Assembly: GCA_001592805.2 (NCBI GenBank)
Contig: CP051143.1
Location: forward strand, 1,612,001-1,676,000
Direction of reading: 5' to 3'
Length of the DNA stretch: 64,000 bases
Source of the DNA: Peltaster fructicola
Lineage: Eukaryota; Ascomycota; Dothideomycetes
Shown here one piece after another: positions 10,347-21,465 of this stretch (position 1 is the first letter of the stretch; the number at the start of each line of letters is the position of its first letter). Below the pieces are notes generated by a model. It had not been told where the DNA came from. It made no database searches and saw nothing but the letters and a program-made list of their open reading frames with translations. Both the position numbers and the translations under genes were made by a program.

Positions 10347-12116
10347 ATGTCCGAATACATTGGGTACGTCGCGTTGTGTCGCTACTGGCTATTGCTGACA
10401 CTGCTGTAGCTCCCGTATAGCCCTCATCTCCAAATCCGACATCAAATACATTGGGACCTTGCACGAGATCAATAGCGAGTCGTCGACTGTCGCTCTCGAG
10501 AATGTCCGGTCCCATGGCACTGAAGGTCGTCGACACGGCCAAGAGGAGGTCCCTCCTTCAGACACGGTATACGAGTACATCGTCTTTCGCGGCAGCGATG
10601 TGAAAGAGCTCAGTATTGTGGAAGCACCGAAGGAGAACAAACCACCTGCAGCAGTGCCAAACGATCCAGCAATCCTAGGTGTAAGTCGCTCGTTCTTACA
10701 AGCAAGCACTACAAGATGAAATATCTTTGGATGTTAAACACAAACTTCTGAGAGCGCAAAACCCATGCGGATAATCTCCATGTTGCCTTCCTTCTGATCA
10801 ACCTCTCACTCTGTTCACTTTACAAGCTTTCCTTGGACCGCACTGACACAACATAGTCCGCGCGACCTCCTCAGTATCAGCAAGGTCCTCCTCAGCCGCC
10901 TCACAACCAATTTCCTGCACCTCATCAGTATCCTCCATATGACTTCCAGCAAGGTCCACCACCTCAATACCCTCCACCACGGTTCGGAGGACCTGGAGGA
11001 CCACATGGCTTTCCAGGACAGCCTGGCGCAGTCCCAGGATACAATCCTGGCTTCGGTCCACCACCACCACCAAACTTTCCCATGGGTTATGGTCCGCCTC
11101 CAGGTGCATTTGGACAGCATCCACCGCCTGGACAGTTCTCCCCAGCACCACAGAATCCAATCGCTCCTCCAGGCCAAAGGCCACCACAGAAGCAAGAAGT
11201 GCCACCACAGCGCGCACAAAAGCCAGCAGAGATGTCTGGCACGCCAGCGCCTGCAGCAGTGAACAGTCAAGCACCTCCTCCACAATCGAACCCCAAGCCC
11301 AGTGTTGCTCAGAGCGCAGCTACGGCGGCAGCAATACCAGAAAAGCCTGCTGCGAAGAAAGCACCTAATAATCGAGTTGCTGTGCCATTACCAACAGCCA
11401 AATCCACACAGAAGCCTGCTGCACAGAAAGAAGTACCCCAAACGTATGCCGACGCCACACAGGCTGCGACGGCTGCTGTCGCAGAAGCAATGGCCAAGCT
11501 CAGTACCACAGCTCAGCCACAGAGTGATCTTGGTTTCAGAGACAGTCAGCCACGACCACAGGATGGGACACGAGGTAGAGGCCGGGGACGCAGTACAGCT
11601 GCACCTCGTGGCGCTAGAGGAGGCCGAGCTGCTGTCGAGGTACCGAAGGAGGACTTCGACTTCGCTGAGTCGAATGCCAAGTTCAACAAGCAAGATTTGG
11701 TGAAGGAAGCTATTGCGTCTGGTTCACCACTCGCCTCGCCACCAGCGAATGGCGAGAATGCCAACGCTTTCGAGAACGGCGAGGAAGATGTGATTATACC
11801 ACCTAAGCCTGCGGAGAAGGGCTACAATAAGCAGACATCCTTCTTCGACGATATCTCCTCAGATCTCAAGGACCGTTCGGCTTCTACTGCTTTCGACGGT
11901 CGAGCGATGCGCAGAGATGAACGAAACAAGAACGTAGAGACATTCGGCCAAGGCAGTGTTGACTCCGGCCACCGTGGCGGCTACAGAGGAAGAGGTCGTG
12001 GAAGAGGTCGTGGTCAAGCCCTCTATCGTGGTGGTCTTGATGGCACCAGAGGTGGCGGCAATGCTAGACCTCGTGGTCCAGCTGATATAGCTGCTGCTTT
12101 GGCAGCCTCGAGCTAG
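10347..12116 (+). CDS. SCD6: SCD6/LSM14-family mRNP translational repressor (Sum2-like)
   Basis: Three exons: 10347-10363, 10410-10680 and 10857-12116, giving 515 aa. SCD6/LSM14 proteins bind eIF4G and the decapping machinery, repress translation and collect in P-bodies. The order of parts is complete: an Sm-like domain at residues 1 to about 80 (MSEYIGSRIALISKSDIKYIG), a Pro/Gln/Ala-rich linker, a DFDF motif near 360 (KEDFDFAESNAKFNK), the FFD box near 420 (YNKQTSFFDDIS), the TFG box near 455 (NVETFGQG), and a C-terminal RGG-rich tail. The first exon encodes only MSEYIG, and the Sm fold requires it. Splice phases all agree. Intron 1 is 46 nt and intron 2 is 176 nt, long for this window. Confidence 0.92.
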
Positions 12117-12546
12117 TTGAGATAATGGACGAACTGAACACCAAAGCTTTGCAGTGACTTGTCGCTCTTGTGGAGACTTACACGGGTTCTACGTTATGCA
12201 AGTGATTGTGATGAGGACAATCAGCTCATCGAAGAGTTTATAATTCACTATTCGCGTCGTCTGAGCGTGCTCCCCACAGGGTCTTACGACAGGCAATGGT
12301 TGACATCAGATATAGACATCGCTGCCGTGCTTCGTTGGGGGTTTATACGATAGAGCTCGCCACTGAAGCATCGCAATGAGACAGACCATAGGTGCAGTCA
12401 TGTATCGGACTGCTGAACTTGAGAAGGGTTGGACTCGTTCTGACAGACACCACATCGTCTACCACTCCCTCAAAATATCTCTTTAATCCTTTTACTGCTG
12501 AGTATAATGATACGTTGGACGATCAAGGCTTTCACGTCCCTGATAC
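12117..12546. other. Convergent 3' region of SCD6 and the NLR-like gene
   Basis: The 430 bp between two convergent stops show no gene or repeat. Confidence 0.5.
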
Positions 12547-15500
12547 TCACCTACTCTCGTTCCGACGGAGTGCTTCATGTCTGACGACCAGATCCATAAG
12601 ACGTTGAATGCCACTATTTAGCGCCAATGAGTATGCTGAATGGCCATCATGATCCACTGCTGCGATGTCTGCTCCGACTCCTATAAGATACTGGATCATC
12701 TCAATTGGCATATAGTACGCGTTGTAATCAGAGCGATTCTTCATGACGCGCTTGACACTCATTATTAGCGGCGTCTCACCTTTTCGATTTCTTGCCTCGA
12801 TGTCGCAGCCGTGATCGACCAGGTGAGAGCACGCCCGGACTCCATCGCCTCCAAACAACGTGTGTTGCACAACAGACGCGAGCGGTGTGTTACCCTCTGA
12901 ATCCTTTGCGTTGACAACAGCTCCGTGATCAAGAAGGACTTTTATAACAAAGGAGGGGTCATATTGTTTAGTCGCCGCCAACAAAAGCGCAGTCCGTCCT
13001 TCCAGATCGACAGCATTGATGTCAGCTCCTAATTGTAAGAGCAAGGAGACACATGCATTCGTTCCAGAAATGGATGCTTCCATCAGAGCATCTCGCCCAC
13101 GGTTGTCGACAGCTGCAATATCAGCCCCATGGGCCAAGAGCGTTTCGACGTATTCAGTGCTCCAAACCCTCCACACTGCATACATCAGTGGTGTGCAGCC
13201 GTTGCGGTCTGTGGCATTGACGAGACAGTCACACTTTTGTTGTGCATTACAACCAGTCTTCGTCGAATTTACCTGCGGAGATGCCCTCAGTCCCTCGCTC
13301 CTCCGTCGTCTGACGTGCTTGCAATCAGTCTCGTGGCTCAGCAGCTGATTTGCAATTATATGCAAAGACTGATCGAGAGAGTGTTTGCCCTTGATCCACC
13401 AGTGTAGCGCTGTGAGTCCAGCATCATCAGTCTCATCCACAGGAAACCCTTGGGAAAGTAGTAAGTCAATGAGGTCGATGTGCCCCAACTCAGCGGCTGC
13501 CATGAGTAGTGTTTTGCCATTCGCATGCCTTAAGGCCTTTGGACCCTGCTCCTCACATAGGCGTCTGACGAATTGCATATCGCTAACAGCAGCTGCTCGA
13601 AGCAGTAACTGTAACAGTGCAGCTTCCTGCACACCTATATGAGAGGAAGGTTCGTAGTTTATTGGAGACAGGAACATGACATCTTGAAGAAGCAGCCTGT
13701 TGAAGAAAGTCTCAGACTGCACAAGTATATGAGCAAAGGAGAAGTGGCCTTTCGTTGCAGCCCAGACAAACGGTCGCATGAGATGTTCTGCGGAGAATGA
13801 ACGACCTGACGGAAGAGCATCGATAACGTGCTCGGGAACCGAGATGTCGTGAATAGCGAGAAGTACTTTTGCACTCTTCTTGTGACCAAAGGCTAGCGCC
13901 ATATAGAGAGCATCGAATGCGGCTGCATCCGAATGCAATGGATAGCCCAATCTATTAGCGATCGTGATCAACGAGTGTGCGTCGTACCTCGCTAGAATGC
14001 GTATCAAGCATGCATGCTCAGGATGACGATGGGTCTTGACGAGGTTGAACAAGTTACTGCATCGACGCCACCTTTTCAGGTCGAATGTCTGGAGGAAGGT
14101 TTGCTGAAAAGTGACATCCGTTGTGCAATTGGCATGATGGAAAACATTGTCCTGCGAGTATGCCAGCAGTGGATTGGCAGCTGAGAGAGTACGCTGGAGG
14201 TCTTCGGCTTCGGACAGCTTGCATTTGAAGTCGTCGATGCTAAGGTCATCGAACTCAGAAACGTCCACATCAAGACAGACTTGGCAGACTCTAGTCAGCA
14301 TTTCATGACTCATGGCTTCGAGGTCCATAGACTCTGTCGACTGCTGGAAGATCTCCTGTAAGCCCTCGTCCTTGAGTAGGTAGTCTCGAACAGACTCATG
14401 TATGAATTGCACAACGGGAATGTCGTTGTCAACGCATTCAGCCAGCCCTTTAGACGAACTTCTAACAAAGCGTTTAATGTCGCTCATGCTAGCCCGGAAG
14501 AAGACATGATCAACGGCATGTGTAGACTTTCCATGTAGTGCCATGGCGCTGTAGAACTCCTTAGGACTCAATGGCCGCCGGGAGAACAGTAGCCACTGTA
14601 GACAACGTCTGAAAAGCTCGATGTTCTTGCCGGCGTCTCGTTCAATGACTTCCCTGAATAGCTGGCTCAGTTCTGCTGGCAACTCGTTCAGTCTACGCCG
14701 CACGTTGTAGATAGATCCTTGACTATATTCGTCATTGAGGATCTCGACGACAAGCACTGTCCACATGAAGATGCCCTTGGCCTTCTTCACGATTTCTCGT
14801 CGGATGCCATCTAAGACTGTCTCTGTAGAAGGGTCTTGTTGTGTAAAATCGTCTCCATCAGTCCAGGTATCCAGTTGGCCGTTGACGTACTGCTCTATAT
14901 CAGTCTGGTGCTCATGAAGCTCGTCGAGGTTCATCTCCAGATCGGTCCTTATGCGCACAATCGGATAGTGTCTGCTGGCAAGCAAGATTCGAAGATACCG
15001 GCCACCAGATGCACAGTCCTGGCTGATTGTCTCGAAAAGATTGATCATTTGCTGTACTTGCTGTGTGTTGCACTCGTCGAGAGCGTCGACATAGCAGAGG
15101 ACTCGACGTCTTCCAAGGTTGGCGAAAGCATAGGCTAACATCTCTTGCAGCACTTCCCGAGACCATCCTGCTCCAGCCTGTATGGACTCAATGAACGATT
15201 GGAACTTCTCGCTGATCAGATCTTGCAATGCCGATTGCTTGTCAAGAAGCTGGTAGAGGATAGATCGATACATACCATCGATCGACCTCTGAAGCTCTGT
15301 GCCTCGTGCATGAAAGTAAAAAGATATTCGAAGGCATCCTCTAGGCGAGAGGAAGTCGTCAGCATGCTTGACAAGTGTAGTCTTCCCAGCTCCTGGTTTG
15401 CCTTTGATCCAAAGTAGACCATGGTGTCGTTTGCACTCCTGGCTATTCAACCATAGCTGGTATATAGAATGCTCTTTCAACCAATCACATGTATTTGAGT

Positions 15501-16430
15501 ACGGCTTCTTGACCTGTCGTCGGCGTGCGTCCATCTCCTCGAACTTCAGCATGTCGAGTAGATTCCTCTGATTGCGGTCTGAGCTTGATGCCTGCTCCGT
15601 GACTGTATCTGAGCTGCGGTCTGGGCCATGCGAGGTAGTCTTGGTATGGTGCTCAGCCGCAGTGCATGGCGAGTTTAGATCTTCGCGATAAGATCGTACC
15701 ATAGCTTCACGCAACCGAATCATAGCTGCTTGCCCAGTCTCGCCTGGCACGAGCGGCATTGATATGCCAAGAAGACCGATCAAGCAGTAGGCTTTGTCCT
15801 CAGGAAGGTTGTCTCGCCTGTCAACCCAGCTCATGCGTAGCTTCATGGTGCATTGCTCGACTGGTCTTATGCCCGAAACAACATCCTCAGCGATTCCTGT
15901 GCGGACAGCGATCAGAGGTGCAAGGTCTGGCCTGCTACCAATGCACTCTCCCGTGGCAGAGAAGAAATCAACACTCCTTGGCGCAAGCAGCTCTTGTAGA
16001 GTCCATCCTCTTTCAAACCATCGACTCTGCACGATTTCTGATCCAGTTATAGGTCTAAGCTCGCCGTTGTGGTTACGCTTGTGGGAGGTGACGTCTGACA
16101 GGAACACATAGCATTTCTTCGAGTTCAGGTAATGGCGATACATTGCGTGTATTTCGCGCGAAAGCTCGGCTGGGTCGGCCTTGTTGATACAACAGGTATC
16201 AATCCACACATATTGTAGTCCATCTCTTGCAGCTTGATCCAGGCAGAACTGTAGCTTTTGTATCCAGTCTTGCTGCTGATGTCTGCCCGGCGTTGCTCGA
16301 TGTCGGCGTACTGGATCTCATCCTTCGGTGCGCCCCAAGTGTGAGACAGGATGGCATAGTCAGGGATCTGTTTGTGCAGGTAGTCGGTGAAGACGAGCTC
16401 TTTGTTCGGACGTCGGTAGAGAAGACGCAT
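12547..16430 (-). CDS. NLR-like HET-NACHT-ankyrin protein with one frame change in the HET domain
   Basis: About 1,294 aa in two frames. HET-domain STAND proteins are fungal immune-type receptors behind non-self recognition and heterokaryon incompatibility. The start MRLLYRRPNKE at 16430 and the HET blocks YAILSHTWG, QYADIEQRR and DGLQYVWIDTCCINK are seen, then GWTLQELLAPR. A NACHT domain follows with Walker A GKPGAGKTT (about residue 343) and a Walker B-like LCYVDALDEC. The last third holds ankyrin repeats (units such as GADINAVDLEGRTALLLAA). Sequence up to about 16260 reads in one frame and sequence from there on in another; I find no GT..AG intron that repairs phase. It may be a homopolymer miscall in a run of four A/T (16256-16259), an unusual splice, or a true frameshift allele. 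The remainder is open for 1,220 codons, which suggests recent or only apparent damage. Confidence 0.85.
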
Positions 16431-18260
16431 CTCTGCGGGAGCCTCCGCTCGCACAGCCGCCGCTACAACTACGTTCTTTTGACGACATCGAGCGTGAGCG
16501 CAAGCATCAAGAACACTTCAGAGTATTCGTCGTCAGTTGTCAAAACATCGCACATCGATGCAGCCAATCATACTCAGTGGCGCAGTCTGCAGAGGGCGTC
16601 ACTTCACGTCAGGCTATCCTGCATGACAGTAAGGCTGTGAGGCTTGGCACTCACGTGCAGTTATGCGGCACAGCAGTCTGGGGAGCACACGAGCCATAGA
16701 CACAAGCCTCTCGGCCACAAAGGTGTGGACGTAATCTTATATCGGCTGTGTGTGGCAACACATCGCGATAGTGGGAGCATACAAAGCATGCGCAGGCCAG
16801 TACATCAAGTCCTAGCTTGGCATTTCGAAACACCTAGCACTGATCGGGAACTGACCTTTGACTCGAGCGAAGATGCAGTCGTCGTCATGAGCTCAGGGCG
16901 CCGTCGAGGGATGTCGCGCACTCAAGCGTTTGTGGCATAACTGACTCTATTTCAAGACTCTAGGGATTTGACATTACGGCCACGACTCGCCAACGCCTCG
17001 CAGCCACGCCAGATCTATGAACGATCTACGACGCCCAATACAATTGCTGCCTAGATGTGCGGCGGACCGCCACAATCAAGCCTTCACTAGTCCGATCCTT
17101 CAAGCCTTTGCGGACAGAGGCGAGGATTAAGAATGAGTCGGACCGCCGTTGACACGCGCCGTGAAACGCAACACATACAGCTTCCGGACGCAATAGTAAT
17201 TTCCTCCGGGGAACTGCAACCTCGACGTATAGATCCAGTTTCGGTCGCCTCGCAGCTTTCATCCCTGGTCTAGACGTCTGGCCTGGATGACCACCGTTGG
17301 CTCGGCGTTCAGATACCTGCTGTGTAACGACCATAAAGAACGACCAAGTGCTGAGTCGAGCGCTGAGCCCTCTGACGCGTTCCAATTGTGAAGAGCTCGG
17401 CTGGCTGATGTCACCGCTCTATAAGAGATGCAAGTACTGAGCATGACCTCAACACGAGGGAACGTTGTGATCAGCATACTCAAGATATCTTGACCTACAG
17501 CGATCACGGTAAGCATGCTTGAAGATGAGAAAGTTGGCTGGAGTTTACAACGCTTTGTACCGTCCCGAGGAATTGGATACCCACCCCCTGGCGTTGACAT
17601 AACAGACATGTTGAAGTTGAAGCACCGCTATGTGCGCGCCAGCACCATCGTCGATCTATCATCATAGCATAGAGACACGATAGTCTCCGTGGGAAGCATT
17701 GCTGCAAGCAAGGCCGATTCGTCAGAAGTTGATGTTCTGCCATGGAGTCGACAGCCTTGCCATTTGCACCGGTCGCTGGCGACTGACCTGTTTGCAGCAG
17801 CCGACAACGACCTGTCAATCTCAGCATCGACAAGATACTGGTCGCAACGTCACTCTACTTTACGAGGATCCCACAATGGGCCAGCTTCGTTCTGCGAATG
17901 GTGAGTCAGTCTGACATGGCAGCACAGTTGGTCGACGTAAGGACGGATACATCACAACGTATTTCTGCGCACCCTAGAGCACACAGATTATCTGCTAATT
18001 TCTTCAATATTCAATCGACCTGTCACCTTACAGGCCCAAGCTCTCTCTGCAACACACTACTGCAATGAATTGCTTCGAAACGATAGAGCGTGCATATCGC
18101 CCCGTGCAGTGCTACACGGGACGCTCTAGTCCTAGCAATGCTGCGTAAACGCATACCAACAGCAGCTATAAATCAATGTCGCCCTCCCCTACGATGCTCA
18201 CAGCCCCATGCACAGTCTGCATTGATCATACCTCTCGTCACAAGTCAAAAGCTCAGCAGA
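16431..18260. other. Gene-poor stretch
   Basis: About 1.8 kb upstream of the NLR-like gene. It has only short ORFs on both strands without recognisable motifs, and no repeat or transposon feature. Base composition is not visibly AT-biased, so I see no sign of RIP decay. Confidence 0.45.
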
Positions 18261-18770
18261 ATGTCACTCAGCGCCAACGAGGCTGTTTCTCAGGAGGAAA
18301 AGATGAAGAGCGTGCAACGATGGCTGGACGACAACGACTTTGGCACGGAGGAATGTTGTCATATGCTGGGAGAGGTACAGACAGGCACTGCATCGAGCCC
18401 TAATCTTGGCACGGCTCTGTCAGGCACCTGGGTATTGACTGGCGAAGTGGGTGTATCGTCACCCAGCAGGCGAGTAGACACTGATGTTGGCTAGGACTAC
18501 TCGAACGATGCACACGCAGTTGCCAGCCTTCCGGTGCGTGAACGCCTCGATGACGACGCAAATCCTTTGCGTGCCGTCTCGGCTAGTAACGATGCTATCT
18601 GGAGGATGCATGATCTCACGGGCGAAGGCGTGGTCGACTCATTTGACTGTCCGTTGATGAAAGCATGGGCTGATGCGATGTTTTCGACCACGAGCATTGC
18701 TTGGTACGAACTCGAGCAAGCTGCAGAGAAGTGCTACTCAACCACAGATTACGGCCTGAGCTTTCTCTGA
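18261..18770 (+). CDS. Orphan hypothetical protein, two exons
   Basis: Exon 1 starts at ATG 18261 (MSLSANEAVSQEEK) and exon 2 runs 18495-18770. The preferred intron is 18447-18494 (GTGGGT..CTAG, 48 nt), giving 153 aa. A longer intron from 18375 (GTACAG) would keep the same phase and give 129 aa. The exon 2 frame (DYSNDAHAVASLPVRERLDD..WYELEQAAEKCYSTTDYGLSFL) looks coding: acidic, amphipathic, ending in a clean stop. I recognise no family, signal peptide or membrane segment. It stands alone between the NLR-like gene and the zinc-finger paralogues, so it may be lineage-specific. Confidence 0.45.
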
Positions 18771-20130
18771 GAGTGTGGCGATATGTCGAGCAATGGCATG
18801 GTACAGATGGCGTTCTTTCTCAGGTCATATGTTACATAACAACAGTATGCATGCAGATTGATGTTCCCTGTTCACTACTAGCTATCGAAATTAAGACCGG
18901 TGTACGTCTCTAGGTTGTTGGCAGGACGCAAGTTCACCATAGTGGTGTCCTACCAAGGGTTGGTATCATGGCAGTGCATTTGCATCAAGTGATCAGGCGC
19001 TGAGCTTGAGTTAAGCGATCTGATCGTGCGAGGAAGCTTAGGCACGAGCATTTTGTGACAGATCGTACCCTGTCTGATCGCCAGGGAGCCTTAGACGAGC
19101 CGCCGCTCAACCGTCTTTGGCGGTCATTCGACGCAAGTCGATGCTGTTCGGTGGGCAGGTTTGACGTAGAACTATCACCCAGGTAACCGAGATAGGTGGT
19201 GTCCAAACTCTATTGCGGAGGCTGAGTGTATTTCCCACCTCACCGCCACAACGCCACGCAACATTTCCTAGGAGCATTGGAGGCCACACCGGTTCGATCA
19301 AGCAGAATGTAATGATCTTCAGGAACGCCCCATGCATCGGCGAGTCGTTCTGTGGAGACCGCGATACTAGCAAAACCACCGCGGGCCTCATCTGCAAACC
19401 GATGACTTCACTGCCGGAGCATGAAAGAGATTGCAGCTGCCACACGCCTTGATGAGGTAATTTCGTTGACGGCCGTCAACGTCAATACTAGAGTGCATAT
19501 CTGACGACAAAGTACCCGTACCTGTCAGGAGTGTGCCTGGGTATCTGACGACATACGACACATGGTGGTAAAGGTGTGGGACATGACGCCCCTAGAAGTG
19601 TTTCACCATCCTTGTCGAACATCACAGGCGACCTGAAACCATCAGATTGTCCAAGCGACGTTTGATCGATCGTTCCCTCCTCGACTCACCAAGACGGCAT
19701 CATATGCACCTTAGATAGCGGGCAGCGATGTGTGTGGACGATGCTGACCTACAAGGCAACCTCGCAGCGGGAAAAAAACACAGGTTGAAGCCGACAGCAC
19801 GCAAGTTGCAGCAGTCGAGCGGCCGACTATCTCACTTCTACCACCCAGCATAAGGTTCAGCGCCTGCATTGTGAGATGGTACCTGAGTTACATGCCTACG
19901 CTTGACCGTCGCTGACCACGCTTCTTGTGCCATCAAGTTGGTATATATATCAGGGTTACAGACTCCTTTCGCTCAATATCCTCACAGCACTGTCACCACG
20001 CTCGTTTAAATTGCCTTCGTTCTTCCCTTTCTGACAGCTCTGCTCTTCTTATCGTTCTATAACTTACCTGCTGCAAGGTACCATTGCACAGCATAATCTA
20101 GTGTATAACATCATCCGAACTACGACGACA
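18771..20130. other. Gene-poor stretch and promoter of the first zinc-finger paralogue
   Basis: About 1.36 kb with no supported gene. The last 190 bp have a TATA-like element and a pyrimidine-rich leader ahead of the ATG at 20131. Confidence 0.45.
19941..19950 (+). promoter_or_regulatory. TATA-like element of the zinc-finger paralogue 1
   Basis: GTATATATAT lies 190 bp upstream of the ATG, followed by a C/T-rich leader of the sort found downstream of strong fungal TATA boxes. Confidence 0.45.
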
Positions 20131-21465
20131 ATGCTTCGTGGCAGCAACAGTTCTTCTCGTAGGAGACAACCCATCATGAGGCTGCCAGGTTCATTGAACA
20201 CATGGACGCACTTGGAGCAGCCAGACCCTCGAGATGGCAGCATACTGCAGAGGAACTTCGGCCTCCTTATGGATTTGCAGCTCAACGACACTGTCACTCC
20301 CAACACCACATCGCCAACACAGCCATACCATCAGAGCTCGCCAGCACCGACCATGACGCCAAGCATGATTCCCTCTGAGGCAGACAGTGTTGAGGCCAAA
20401 GTTAGCTGCCCAGCATGCAGTCAGCAGTTACGCCGAGCTGCTGATCTGTTGACACATCTGCAAAACTCGTGCACCGGGCAGGAGCATCGATACAGGTGCA
20501 AGACATGCAATTGTGTGGCGCGCTCGAAGGAGTACGCTGTGAAGCAAGGACACAAGCACAAGTGGGCAGATGAATACACATACTTGCCGAAGTATGTTGG
20601 TTGTGCATGCTGCGGCATGTATCTGAAGGACCTCAGAGCTTATCAATACCATGTCCTAACTTTCGGTCACGAAGCACGCCAGGCCTACCTCCCTAGCGGT
20701 GATGGACATCTGAACCGATTACGAGGCTTGTTACAGCAGCCAAGGACAATATCAGCGATGCAATCACGCTGTCCTGCGTCTCAAGACCTGGCGGATTGGT
20801 TGCAGACTCTGCGATGGGAGACTGAGTTCGCTCGACTGGCTGCCGATCTGCTCGAGCATCGCTACCTGGATCCTGCCGAAGGTCTCGATGCCGAGGGAGT
20901 AGCGCCAGATATACTATCGGCACTCCTGCAGCATATCATGGATGCCTCTGAATCTAGCATCGAACCCAGAGGAGCGATCCCACCAAGGGACGAGCGCAAG
21001 CCTGCTGTACGCTCGAAGCTCAACACATCAACGCAACCAACGAAGAGCGCAGTGCGCCGACAAAGACCAACAGCCAGCTACGCGGCACTGTCGGCAGATA
21101 CAATGCTTTCGAGCACTGCGCAAGGCCACAAGCGCATGATCTCTACGACCAGTGCAGAGCTTCCCGAATCAACAGCAAGAGCTCGCGAACGACCTGGAAG
21201 GTTCGGAGAGAGACTACCAGGTGCCTCGACACCGATACCATCCGCACCGTACTTTCTTGAGACGAATATGTACGACTATGCCTCTTCTGCATCTTCGGAA
21301 GCCTCACCACGAACACCAACGACGCTTGAGCGGCCCTCGGTGACCCCGAGCCTGGTCGACTGGGATGGGCTACAATGGAATATCGAGCGCATGTCCTTGC
21401 CAGGTCATGGCTTTGACGCCGAGTACAGCCATACGCATGAGCGATCCTCCTGGCTACAGCTGTAG
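20131..21465 (+). CDS. Zinc-binding fungal protein, tandem paralogue 1
   Basis: A single-exon protein of 444 aa from the first ATG (MLRGSNSSS). Residues about 90-190 hold a cysteine/histidine cluster: CPAC at 93-96 then a helix ending HLQNSC, YRCKTC, a basic HKHKW segment, GCACCG and YHVLTFGH. The pattern resembles degenerate C2H2 fingers in series. A second conserved block follows near 195-255 (GDGHLNRLRGLLQQ..WLQTLRWETEFARLAADLLEHRYLD). The C-terminal 190 residues are disordered and Ser/Pro-rich. The gene 1.9 kb downstream shares both blocks in the same order, so the two are paralogues. I infer a nuclear, possibly DNA-binding role, but nothing in the sequence proves it. Confidence 0.75.
   Translation: MLRGSNSSSRRRQPIMRLPGSLNTWTHLEQPDPRDGSILQRNFGLLMDLQLNDTVTPNTTSPTQPYHQSSPAPTMTPSMIPSEADSVEAKVSCPACSQQLRRAADLLTHLQNSCTGQEHRYRCKTCNCVARSKEYAVKQGHKHKWADEYTYLPKYVGCACCGMYLKDLRAYQYHVLTFGHEARQAYLPSGDGHLNRLRGLLQQPRTISAMQSRCPASQDLADWLQTLRWETEFARLAADLLEHRYLDPAEGLDAEGVAPDILSALLQHIMDASESSIEPRGAIPPRDERKPAVRSKLNTSTQPTKSAVRRQRPTASYAALSADTMLSSTAQGHKRMISTTSAELPESTARARERPGRFGERLPGASTPIPSAPYFLETNMYDYASSASSEASPRTPTTLERPSVTPSLVDWDGLQWNIERMSLPGHGFDAEYSHTHERSSWLQL

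Noticed and set aside
10798-11693. Long minus-strand open frames opposite SCD6
   Set aside because: They mirror the Pro/Gln/Ala-rich SCD6 linker, which leaves antisense frames open.
16431-20130. Remains of a transposon or RIP-degraded DNA in the gene-poor stretch
   Set aside because: I see no terminal repeats, no transposase or polymerase motif and no strong AT bias.
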